From assembly GCA_015654695.1 (NCBI GenBank), contig JAATGJ010000103.1, forward strand, positions 20,211 through 84,210: 64,000 nucleotides of DNA. Direction: 5' to 3'. Shown here in pieces: positions 37,741-45,900 of the stretch (positions within the stretch are counted from its first letter, which is position 1; every line of letters starts with the position of its first letter). The translations under genes and the position numbers were made by a program. The notes beneath the pieces were generated by a model. It worked only from the letters and a program-made list of their open reading frames with translations. It did not search any database and was not told the DNA's origin. The stretch comes from Chitinophagales bacterium. Its GTDB lineage: Bacteria; Bacteroidota; Bacteroidia; Chitinophagales; Chitinophagaceae.

Positions 37741-38841
37741 TCAATCAAGACGGTAAAGCTTGCCGGGTAAAGATACAACTGCGTTTTGCAATTCTAAGCT
37801 CAATATGGCAGCGGCTACAGCACTGCTGCTCAGCCCGCTCCGCAGGTTGATCTCATCAATCGGCACCGTTTCTTTTTCTTTCAGGATGTCAACAATGACC
37901 CTCTCTTCTTTACTTAATTCAATGAAAAGTTGTTTCTGGTTCCGGGCCCCGGGCTTCGGCTTATTTTCCCAGCCCAGTATATCAATTAACTCCTGCGCAT
38001 CGGTTAATAAAACCGCTTTATTGTTTTTAATAAGATAATTGCAGCCCCCGCTTTTGCTATCCGTTACTTTTCCCGGGAAAGCGAATACATCTTTATTATA
38101 ACCATTCGCCAGTTCCGCCGTGATCATACTGCCGCCTTTAATTCCGGTTTCAATAACAATGGTAGCATCGCTCATCCCGGCTACTATGCGGTTGCGTGTG
38201 GGAAAATTATGTTTATCGGGTTGAGTACCACTTCTGAATTCTGTCAGCAATCCCCCATTTTGCCTGATCATATCTTTTGCGAGGCCTGTATGTTGCATAG
38301 GATATACCTGGTCCAGTCCATGCGCCAGTACACCAATGGTGGACAAATTATTTTTAAGGGACGCTTTATGGGCGAGCCCATCAATGCCATACGCAAGACC
38401 GCTGATAACAAGCACATTGAATTCAGAGAGATCAGTAATTAATTTTTCAGCCTGCTGTTTGCCATAGTCTGTATGGTTCCGGGTGCCGATGACGGCTATT
38501 ATTTTTGATCCGTTCAGATCAGCTTCGCCTTTATAAAATAAAATAGTGGGGGAGTCATAACAATTCAGTAATCGTTTCGGGTATGCGGGGTCCGAAATGA
38601 AAAGCGGTTTGATCTTGTACTTTTCTATAAAAGCGATCTCTTCTTCCGCTGTTTTAAAATCAGAAAAGTCTTTGATACTATTCGCACGGATAGCGCCAAT
38701 ACCTTCTATTTTTTCAAGGGCTGATCTTTTTGCTTTGAATATTTCCGCCGGTTCATAATGCTGCAATAATATCTTGGCCTGTACCGGGCCAATATTGGGG
38801 ATAAGCGTTATTGCGATTTGGTATAGAAGTTCGTTATTCAT
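37741..38841 (-). CDS. dprA: DNA-processing protein DprA
   Basis: A 366-residue DprA/Smf protein that protects incoming single-stranded DNA and loads RecA during natural transformation. The N-terminal HhH-like segment spans residues 1-60 (IPNIGPVQAKILL), the Rossmann-like core has VIGTRNHTDYG, SGLAYGIDGLAHKASL, GVLAHGLDQVYP and TEFRSGTQPDKHNFPTRNRI, and a winged-helix domain (about 300-366) closes the protein. All conserved core motifs are visible and the length is usual. It has an A/G-rich ribosome binding site (AAAGGAG) 4 nt before the ATG, uncommon in this window. Confidence 0.95.
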   Translation of the reverse strand: MNNELLYQIAITLIPNIGPVQAKILLQHYEPAEIFKAKRSALEKIEGIGAIRANSIKDFSDFKTAEEEIAFIEKYKIKPLFISDPAYPKRLLNCYDSPTILFYKGEADLNGSKIIAVIGTRNHTDYGKQQAEKLITDLSEFNVLVISGLAYGIDGLAHKASLKNNLSTIGVLAHGLDQVYPMQHTGLAKDMIRQNGGLLTEFRSGTQPDKHNFPTRNRIVAGMSDATIVIETGIKGGSMITAELANGYNKDVFAFPGKVTDSKSGGCNYLIKNNKAVLLTDAQELIDILGWENKPKPGARNQKQLFIELSKEERVIVDILKEKETVPIDEINLRSGLSSSAVAAAILSLELQNAVVSLPGKLYRLD

Positions 38842-38863
38842 TTCTCCTTTTTCAGCGGAGAAA

Positions 38864-38871
38864 CAAACATA
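38864..38871 (-). promoter_or_regulatory. Candidate -7 promoter box upstream of dprA
   Basis: Exact TAnnTTTG match (TATGTTTG on the minus strand), 22 nt before the dprA ATG and just downstream of the previous gene's stop. No clear -33 element, so support is moderate. Confidence 0.45.
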
Positions 38872-38892
38872 AAGAAATAAACTACTGTTTCC

Positions 38893-40818
38893 TTACCGGC
38901 TTATCACTTTCATTTCCGTTCTCCTGTTCTTCGCCCTGCCTTCTTCGGTTTTGTTATCCGCCGCTGGTATTGTTTCACCATAACCTTTGGCGGTCAGCCT
39001 TTGTACAACAATCCCTTTTGAAACAAGGTAACTCACCACGGCTTTTGCACGATCGTTAGATAGCTTGAGGTTATCTGCCGGTTTGCCCTCATTGTCCGTA
39101 TGTCCGCTGATCTCGATCTTTAATGAGGGGTTATCTTTCAGCAACTGAACTATATTATCCAGTTCTCCCTGCGATTCGGTTTTCAGTTCAAATTTATTTA
39201 CATCAAAGAATACATTGTTGAGTACAACAGCGGCATTCACTTCCAATGGCTGCAACGGAATATTTTTTTCGTAAAAAGAATCAGGCTGGTTTTTACTCAA
39301 TAAAAAATTATCAGAATAAAATAAATAACCTTTACGGTTTACATTAAAAGCATAATCTTTTCCTACAGGTAATGTGATAAGATATTTGCCTTCTTCATCC
39401 GTCTGTACTTTTGAAACAATTTGTTTGGTAGCAAGATCGGTCAGTTCCATCGTGGAGGGTAATCCTTTTGTAGTTTTTTTATCAAACACCTGCCCTTTCA
39501 CCCATAATGTTTTATAGGGCCGTACATCTTCCCTCAATTCAAAACTATAAATATCCATACCACCTTTGCTGTCGCTCCTGTCACTTGCATAATAAGTTGT
39601 TTTGCCATCCGCCGCGATAAATAAACTTCCTTCATGCGTGATGGTATTGATAGGATAACCAAGATTAACGGGTACACTCCAGTCACCACCCGGACCTTTT
39701 CTTGTATAGAAAAGATCGGTCTCTCCATAGCCCGGCCAATTGTCGGAAGTGAAATAGAGAGTTTGATTATCGGCGTGTATAAAAGGAGATTGTTCATCAC
39801 CGGCGCTGTTTATAACCGGCCCAAGATTCTCCGGTGATCCCCATTTGCCATTCGCCTGTATATGGGATACGTAGATATCACTGCCGCCATACCCACCAAA
39901 TCTCCTGCTGGCAAAATAAAGATCCTGTTTATCCGGTGACAAACAGGGTTGCGATTCCCACTGATCTGAATTGATCCTGCCGCCGAGATTGACGGCGCTG
40001 CTCCATCCATCGCCGGTGAAATACGAGATATAAATATCACAACTGCCAAAACCATCGGGACGGTTGCAACCGGTGAATACGAGCAATTGCCCGTCCTGTG
40101 AAATACTTTGCGCTCCTTCATTCTGTTCGGTATTCACTTCGCCTTCCATGGGTTTTGCTTTGTCCCAGTCTGCTGCATTTTTATTGCTGTAAAAAAAATC
40201 TTCATTAAATGAACCAAGCCTTCTTGTAAATACTAATTCTTTACCATCAATAGTGAGCGAGGGAAGATATTCAGACTCGGTGGAATTAATATTACCGCCC
40301 ATATTTTTTGGTGAAAAAACATAATGCTTATTCGCATTCTTTTTTGCATAATCAACGGCAAACTCATAACAGCGTTTGCGGTATTCACAGGCTTTTAATG
40401 AAGTAGAATTTTTGGGAGATTTTTTGATCAGCATTTCGCTGATAGCGTCCAGTGCTTTTTCAAACTCACCCTGCCCGGCCAATTGGATAGAGTAGGGGAG
40501 TTTATATTCTATAGTATAATTTGTATCCTGGGGAAACGCCTTTTCATAATACTGTACGCTGCTTTTATAACTTTTCAATTGGCCATATACACCTGCCAGG
40601 GATAAATAAGCATCAAGGTATTTATTATCTATTTCTATACATTGTAACAGGAGACCGGCAGCATGGGTGAGGTTGCCGTCCTGCGCCCTTTCCATGGCCT
40701 GGTTATACAACTGTACAGCTTTCTTATTTACTTTACCCGGATCGTAAGTTTGTGCATACGAAATAAAGAAGTGAAAAACAAATAATACAAAAGATAAAAG
40801 GTATGGAAGGCGCTTCAT
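38893..40818 (-). CDS. PorE-like OmpA-family protein: TPR, PD40 propeller, CRD and OmpA domains
   Basis: 641 residues with signal peptide (to about residue 22, SYAQ). TPR-like helices cover 27-130 (AVQLYNQAMERAQDGNL, AYLSLAGVYGQL), PD40/WD40-like blades 180-420 (ESEYLPSLTIDGKELVFTRR, QSPFIHADNQTLYFTSD), a carboxypeptidase-regulatory-like domain about 435-510 (VKGQVFDKKTTKGLP) and a peptidoglycan-binding OmpA domain 530-641 (NNVFFDVNKFELK, SGHTDNEG, LSNDRAKAV, RRTEMKV). This order is that of PorE, a periplasmic/outer-membrane component of the P. gingivalis T9SS. With SprA and several T9SS substrates in the window a secretion role is reasonable, though other TPR-PD40-OmpA proteins exist in this phylum. 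Confidence 0.85.
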   Translation of the reverse strand: MKRLPYLLSFVLFVFHFFISYAQTYDPGKVNKKAVQLYNQAMERAQDGNLTHAAGLLLQCIEIDNKYLDAYLSLAGVYGQLKSYKSSVQYYEKAFPQDTNYTIEYKLPYSIQLAGQGEFEKALDAISEMLIKKSPKNSTSLKACEYRKRCYEFAVDYAKKNANKHYVFSPKNMGGNINSTESEYLPSLTIDGKELVFTRRLGSFNEDFFYSNKNAADWDKAKPMEGEVNTEQNEGAQSISQDGQLLVFTGCNRPDGFGSCDIYISYFTGDGWSSAVNLGGRINSDQWESQPCLSPDKQDLYFASRRFGGYGGSDIYVSHIQANGKWGSPENLGPVINSAGDEQSPFIHADNQTLYFTSDNWPGYGETDLFYTRKGPGGDWSVPVNLGYPINTITHEGSLFIAADGKTTYYASDRSDSKGGMDIYSFELREDVRPYKTLWVKGQVFDKKTTKGLPSTMELTDLATKQIVSKVQTDEEGKYLITLPVGKDYAFNVNRKGYLFYSDNFLLSKNQPDSFYEKNIPLQPLEVNAAVVLNNVFFDVNKFELKTESQGELDNIVQLLKDNPSLKIEISGHTDNEGKPADNLKLSNDRAKAVVSYLVSKGIVVQRLTAKGYGETIPAADNKTEEGRAKNRRTEMKVISR

Positions 40819-41036
40819 GGATCAGAGTTATGGATGTATATAACGAAACTAAGTCAATTTTATTCCCCGTTAAGAACCGGTTTGGTTGAAAGATGCGGTT
40901 ATGGCCTTAAAGGATGCTTTGCAAAAATAAGCATATGCCAGTAAGGGGATAAGACGGTAAGTATTGAATTCAATTACCATTTTCTTTCCGCTCTACCGTC
41001 TTCCGGGCAATAAATAATTTGTGAGACAGCCCTTTT

Positions 41037-41660
41037 TTATGGCACATTGATATACTTATGTATTTGCAGGCTCAGGTCCCATTTAGGATTAGCTTTGATA
41101 TACTCAATAATTAACGGGGTTACCTGCGAAGCTTTATCCCATTCGGGTTGCAAATACAATTTACATTCAGGGGAAACAAGATCACCATATTTTTCCGCCC
41201 AGTCAAAATCTGATTTATTAAAGATGATTATTTTTAATTCATTGGCTTGTAGTAATATTTCCGGTAAAGGGGCTTTGAATTTTTTAGGAGATAAACAGAT
41301 CCAGTTCCATGTTCCGCTTAATGGATGTGCGCCTGATGTTTCAATATTGGTTTTTAACCCAGCTTGTTGTAATTCTTTTGTCAGTTCATCTAAATTATGC
41401 ATCAGCGGTTCGCCACCTGTAATCACAACAATTTCCGCAGGTGTTTTTTTTACTTCCGATACCAGGCTTCTGATTTCGTACTGCGGATGCTTCTCTGCAT
41501 CCCAGCTATCTTTTACGTCACACCATACACAACCGACATCGCAACCACCAAGACGGATAAAATACGCAGCCCTTCCCTGGTGATAGCCTTCACCCTGTAA
41601 TGTATAGAAATGCTCCATCACAGGCAATGTTGTTTCAATATAATCACTAACTTCTTTCAT
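41037..41660 (-). CDS. queE: 7-carboxy-7-deazaguanine synthase
   Basis: A 207-residue radical-SAM enzyme of queuosine/7-deazaguanine synthesis that contracts the ring of 6-carboxy-tetrahydropterin. The cluster-binding cysteines are Cys40, Cys44 and Cys47 in GGCDVGCVWCD. FYTLQGEGYHQGRAAYFIRLGG just before and VVITGGEPL for SAM binding are typical. It starts 32 bp after folD in the same direction, so the two are likely co-transcribed; a small hairpin (CCCC-TTTA-GGGG, 41673-41684) lies in the gap. No other queuosine gene is in the window. Confidence 0.93.
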   Translation of the reverse strand: MKEVSDYIETTLPVMEHFYTLQGEGYHQGRAAYFIRLGGCDVGCVWCDVKDSWDAEKHPQYEIRSLVSEVKKTPAEIVVITGGEPLMHNLDELTKELQQAGLKTNIETSGAHPLSGTWNWICLSPKKFKAPLPEILLQANELKIIIFNKSDFDWAEKYGDLVSPECKLYLQPEWDKASQVTPLIIEYIKANPKWDLSLQIHKYINVP

Positions 41661-41692
41661 AGGCTAATAACTCCCCTTTAGGGGCTGGAGGT

Positions 41693-42568
41693 TCAGTTTT
41701 TTTGTTCGCAGGAAAGAAATGTATTCTTTAACAACGCAGCTATTGTCATTGGTCCTACGCCACCAGGCACCGGCGTTATCCATGAACATTTAGGCGATAC
41801 TGCATCAAAATCAACATCACCCTTTAAACGGAAACCACTTTTCCTGCCGGCATCTTCCACTCTTGTTATGCCTACATCTATTACAACAGCCCCTTCTTTT
41901 ACCATATCTTCTTTTACAAAATCAGGAATGCCGATAGCTGCTACTATAATGTCACCCTGCAAACAGATCTCTTTCAGGTTTTTGGTATGTGAATGGCAAA
42001 TTGTAACCGTGCAATTACCCGGATTGCCGTTGCCGCTTAATAATATACTCATGGGGCGGCCAACAATATTGCTGCGGCCAAGTACGATGGCATGTTTTCC
42101 TTTGGTTTCTATTTTATAGTGTTCTAATAATAACATGATGCCGTAAGGTGTCGCTGGCAGAAAGGTGGGGATGCCTTCTACCATTTTACCAACGCTTACC
42201 GGGTGAAAGCCATCAACATCCTTGTCAGGGTCAATAGCGTTGATCACATTTTTAGAACTTATATGTTTGGGTAAAGGCAGTTGCACCAATATGCCTTCTA
42301 CATCAGGATCATTATTGAGGTGTTCAATTTTTTCCAGCAACCTGTATTCTGAAATATCCTCTTCCATCCGGATCAGTGTGGAGGTAAAACCTGTTTCTTC
42401 GCAGGCTTTTACTTTGGCGGCTACATACGTTTCGCTGGCGCCATTATTCCCTACCAGTATGGCAGCGAGGTGCGGTGATTTTTTTCCTTCGATAATTCTT
42501 TGCGCTATGGTGATCTTCAATTCGTCTTTGATCGCCTGTGCTGCCAGTTTTCCATCTAATATTTTCAT
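41693..42568 (-). CDS. folD: Methylenetetrahydrofolate dehydrogenase / methenyltetrahydrofolate cyclohydrolase
   Basis: 291 residues from the ATG at 42568. FolD interconverts methylene-, methenyl- and formyl-THF in the cytoplasm. The active-site Tyr and Lys lie in [14 protein letters not shown], the substrate loop is VQLPLPKH with DKDVDGFHP, and the cofactor fold has [11 protein letters not shown]; the ending [12 protein letters not shown] is the family signature. The longer frame to 42607 is rejected because a promoter box ends 4 nt before the 42568 ATG. Its product N10-formyl-THF is the donor that the sugar formyltransferase at 12387 would use, though the genes are far apart. Confidence 0.96.
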   Translation of the reverse strand: MKILDGKLAAQAIKDELKITIAQRIIEGKKSPHLAAILVGNNGASETYVAAKVKACEETGFTSTLIRMEEDISEYRLLEKIEHLNNDPDVEGILVQLPLPKHISSKNVINAIDPDKDVDGFHPVSVGKMVEGIPTFLPATPYGIMLLLEHYKIETKGKHAIVLGRSNIVGRPMSILLSGNGNPGNCTVTICHSHTKNLKEICLQGDIIVAAIGIPDFVKEDMVKEGAVVIDVGITRVEDAGRKSGFRLKGDVDFDAVSPKCSWITPVPGGVGPMTIAALLKNTFLSCEQKN

Positions 42569-42572
42569 GGCG

Positions 42573-42580
42573 CAAACGTA
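42573..42580 (-). promoter_or_regulatory. -7 promoter box of folD, predicted leaderless
   Basis: Exact TAnnTTTG match (TACGTTTG on the minus strand) ending 4 nt before the folD ATG, so the predicted transcript starts within a base or two of the start codon. No clear -33 element. Confidence 0.5.
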
Positions 42581-42633
42581 CACAAAGTTTTTTATCCCGG
42601 TTAACAACTTAAAGGGTATAGAGTGTACTATAA

Positions 42634-42675
42634 TTTTGATCCCCGCACAAGCGTACGCTTATGCGGGGATCAAAA
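42634..42675. terminator. Long hairpin between delta-60 gene and folD, possible terminator
   Basis: Outer 14-bp perfect stem TTTTGATCCCCGCA (42634-42647) / TGCGGGGATCAAAA (42662-42675), one C-A mismatch, then inner stem AAGCG/CGCTT with a TA loop. It lies after the delta-60 stop. On the minus strand the T run precedes rather than follows the stem, so it is not a textbook terminator. Confidence 0.55.
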
Positions 42676-42714
42676 AAAAGGCAGCCAACCGGGCTAAAAC
42701 GGATCTCCTGGTTT

Positions 42715-45663
42715 TTACTTTACAAACTGTTTTTTATAACTGATAGTTTCTCCTTTGATCTCCAGGTAATACATTCCTTTGGCAAGACCCCGCATATCTA
42801 TTGACAACGAACTGCTGCCTGCTGATACATCCCATTGCTGTTGCTTTACTATGCTTCCTTTGTTATCTATGATCTTCACCTGTAACCTTTCCCGCCTGTT
42901 AACTGTTATGGTCAGGTTGGCATCATTGATAACAGGATTGGGATAAAACAGAACTATATTCCTGCTCTTGTCAACGGGCAATACTATAATGCGTGAATAC
43001 GTGAAACGTGCATCCATGTCTTTTTGTTTCAAACGGTAATAAAGAATGGAAGCACCCAGCGACGTTGCATTGGGATCAGTGAAATTGTAATAATGGATTC
43101 CGGTACTGTTAGCAGAAGCAACCGATCCAATGGAGGTATAGTTGCGGCCATCAGTGCTTCTTTCTACAATAAATTCCAGTGTCTTTACTTCATTTTCAGT
43201 TTTCCAGTTAAGCAGAGTATTTTGATTGACCAGTTTACCGGAAAAATCAAGAAGCTGTAAAGGCAAGGGCCCTGCAAGCGGCTCAGCTACCACTGCAGCA
43301 GTAATGAAATCGAACCCTCCGGGTGTCAACACCCATCCCGCCATGTAAATACGATTGGAAGATATCGCCATTCCCGCCATGTGGTCATGGCTTCCCGGAG
43401 CGAAATCCAAAGTAACTTTCCCATCCCCGTCAAAGCTATTGTCAAGAGTTCCATTACTATTATAACGGGCGAGAATAAAGTCATCGGATGTATTGCGGGT
43501 TTCACCGGACATTACAATCTTTCCATTGCTTTGGATGTCTAATGAATAACCTTTGACACCTGTAGCGGCAGTTCCGTTCATATCCGTTGTTTGTTTCCCG
43601 TCGCCATCGAAACTATTATCTAAAGTTCCATCGCTGTTATAACGGGCCAGTGCAAAACTATTACCTGAGATCCCACCCGCAACGATCTTACCATCGCTTT
43701 GGACTTTGATCGAAGAGATCCATTCAGCACTGCCAAAATCCGTGGTCACTATTCCATCTGCATCAAAACTGTTATCTATAGCTCCGGTGCTGGTATATCT
43801 AACTATTGCAAAGTCGGAATTATTTGAACCGGCTACGAGGATCTTTCCATCATTTTGAACAGCCAGGAAAACAGCGCTCGCAAGGGGTGTGCTTATTTTT
43901 CCATCAGCATCAAAACTATTGTCCACGCTACCGTTGGCGTTTAAACGAAATACCCAGTTAGAACCTGCAATTAATATTTTTCCATCGCTTTGGACAGCTA
44001 TAGATGTCACCATGTCGTTGTCTGTTGTCGGTGCAACATACTTAAGGCCATCGCCATCAAATGTATTATCAAGACTGCCGTCTGAATTAAGGCGTACCAC
44101 GCTAACATCGAATTTACTGATGGACCATTGATATTGGCCAACTCCGGCCGCGAGTATCTTTCCATCAGGTTGAACGGCCAACGCATAAAATGTTTCGTCA
44201 ATACCTATAGTAAAAGATAGCCTGCCATCTCCATCGAAAGTATTATCCAGCGTTCCATCTGGATTGTACCGGGCCAGTGCGAAATCATTGGTGGTTGCGA
44301 GATCCTCTCGTCCTGTATCACCAGCGACGATAATTTTTCCATCATTCTGAACGGCAATTGCATGGGCTATGTCGAAAGAAGCTCCCGAAACATTAACAAG
44401 CTTTCCATTGCCATTAAAGCTGTTGTCAAGACTTCCGTCTTCCTGGTAACTGGCAATTGAAAAGTCATTGTTATGATTGTTTAAGGTAAAACCGCCAACG
44501 AGTACCCGTCCATCGTTCCGGACTGCCATGCAGGTAAGGTAGTCACCATTCGCGGTCATATCCGTGGTTACTTTTCCATCGCCATCAAAACTGTTGTCGG
44601 GGCTGCCATTGCTGAGATACCGATAGACGCCAAAATCATTGGAAATATAGGTCGCCACCACGATCTTCCCATTTGGAAGAACGGCTGCAGGCGTTACATC
44701 GGTGTTTCTGGATGCGGCAACAGTGACCAGTTGTCCATCGCCATCAAAACTATTGTCCGGGCTCCCCGTACTTGTATAACGGGCGATCGCCAGGTTATTA
44801 TTATTGTGGCCTGTGACGAGAATATTTCCATCGGCCTGCGCAACGATGGATGATCCGTAACTATTAGTGCCGGCACCAAATGATATTGTCAGCTTACCAT
44901 CCCCGTCGAAACTATTGTCGAGTCCACCATCGTCATTATACCGGGCGACAGCAAATGACATATTTGTCCCATTGTTCATGGAACCATTTACCAGGATCTT
45001 CCCATCACTTTGGATGGCGATTCCATTAATCTCTTCACCATAAGGGCCAAAGTCAGTCGTCAGCTTTCCATCAGCGTCAAAACTGTTATCCGGGGCTCCA
45101 TTGTTTGTTAGTCGTGCTAATGCAAACTGGTTGTAGGAGCCATCAGAATATAAACCGGCTAATACTATCTTTCCATCAGCTTGTAATGCCATGGCCTTAA
45201 CAGTGTTGCCGGAACCAACCACGATTGAGGTCGTACCATTAGTTCCAAAACTGTTGTCAATACTTCCATTGCTATTAAGCCGGATCAGGGAAAAATTATT
45301 TCCGGCGGCCAGGATCTTACCATCAGGCTGTATGGCAAGAGCGGCAAATTTGAAACCATAGCTAAGGAACGTTCCGTCATAATCAAAACTATTGTCTGGC
45401 GTGCCGTCGGGATTATATCTCATTATCGTACTGGGAACATACGTAGTGGGATAATCAGGGAGAGAGCTGGTACCGGCAACAACGATCTTCCCATCGGGTT
45501 GAATGGCCATTGCATAGATAGCGTCTCTGCCCTGGTTGATGGGATCAATATTCGTAATTACTTTACCACCCGGCCCGAAAGAAAGATCAAGACTACCCGG
45601 CTGGGAATAAGAACTCATAACACACAGCAGCAATGCTGTACTCAGGATGTAAAACTTTTGCAT
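42715..45663 (-). CDS. Delta-60 repeat protein with T9SS type A sorting domain (copy 1 of tandem pair)
   Basis: 982 residues with signal peptide MQKFYILSTALLLCVMSSYS. About 14 delta-60 repeats of some 50-60 residues follow, each with AIQPDGKIVVAG-like and LDNSFDGDGK-like motifs; such repeats form beta-propellers, and the DGDG loops may bind calcium. From about residue 800 an unrelated module carries LPLQLLDFSGKL and LEFIVERSTDGRNY, and the last 80 residues (LFYPNPVINDANLTI, GMYYLEIKGETISYKKQFVK) are a Por_Secre_tail type A signal. It should be secreted through SprA and cut at the signal. Its paralogue lies directly upstream. Confidence 0.9.
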   Translation of the reverse strand: MQKFYILSTALLLCVMSSYSQPGSLDLSFGPGGKVITNIDPINQGRDAIYAMAIQPDGKIVVAGTSSLPDYPTTYVPSTIMRYNPDGTPDNSFDYDGTFLSYGFKFAALAIQPDGKILAAGNNFSLIRLNSNGSIDNSFGTNGTTSIVVGSGNTVKAMALQADGKIVLAGLYSDGSYNQFALARLTNNGAPDNSFDADGKLTTDFGPYGEEINGIAIQSDGKILVNGSMNNGTNMSFAVARYNDDGGLDNSFDGDGKLTISFGAGTNSYGSSIVAQADGNILVTGHNNNNLAIARYTSTGSPDNSFDGDGQLVTVAASRNTDVTPAAVLPNGKIVVATYISNDFGVYRYLSNGSPDNSFDGDGKVTTDMTANGDYLTCMAVRNDGRVLVGGFTLNNHNNDFSIASYQEDGSLDNSFNGNGKLVNVSGASFDIAHAIAVQNDGKIIVAGDTGREDLATTNDFALARYNPDGTLDNTFDGDGRLSFTIGIDETFYALAVQPDGKILAAGVGQYQWSISKFDVSVVRLNSDGSLDNTFDGDGLKYVAPTTDNDMVTSIAVQSDGKILIAGSNWVFRLNANGSVDNSFDADGKISTPLASAVFLAVQNDGKILVAGSNNSDFAIVRYTSTGAIDNSFDADGIVTTDFGSAEWISSIKVQSDGKIVAGGISGNSFALARYNSDGTLDNSFDGDGKQTTDMNGTAATGVKGYSLDIQSNGKIVMSGETRNTSDDFILARYNSNGTLDNSFDGDGKVTLDFAPGSHDHMAGMAISSNRIYMAGWVLTPGGFDFITAAVVAEPLAGPLPLQLLDFSGKLVNQNTLLNWKTENEVKTLEFIVERSTDGRNYTSIGSVASANSTGIHYYNFTDPNATSLGASILYYRLKQKDMDARFTYSRIIVLPVDKSRNIVLFYPNPVINDANLTITVNRRERLQVKIIDNKGSIVKQQQWDVSAGSSSLSIDMRGLAKGMYYLEIKGETISYKKQFVK

Positions 45664-45697
45664 AATAATAAGTTGAAGATTACTTGAAAAAAGCTGT

Positions 45698-45734
45698 GGT
45701 AAACAGGGAGGATAATAGAGGTAAACAGGGAGGA
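45698..45734 (-). promoter_or_regulatory. Two 15-bp direct repeats, 22-bp period, upstream of delta-60 gene 1
   Basis: GGTAAACAGGGAGGA occurs at 45698-45712 and 45720-45734 on the plus strand, identical and 22 bp apart, 35-71 bp upstream of the ATG. Two helical turns between copies suits a dimeric regulator (LytTR-type sites use this spacing). The paralogue's upstream region has a related sequence. Confidence 0.55.
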
Positions 45735-45900
45735 CAGAGGAAAAAATTGACCGGGATATCAGGAATGGGCAAAGAAAATATGCCCACAGTCAACGGGAAT
45801 GAACCAAATATCCAAAAAAAACCGCCAAAAAAAGAATGTTCACCAGGGAAATTTTTGCCACTGGTGAATAATTCCCGAAATTTTTCGCCTTTTCGTATAA

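Noticed and set aside
41047..41583. 178-residue plus-strand ORF
   Set aside because: Antisense of queE, whose radical-SAM cysteines are intact.
42222..42743. 173-residue plus-strand ORF
   Set aside because: Overlaps folD, its promoter and the hairpin; no motif; the minus-strand gene is certain.
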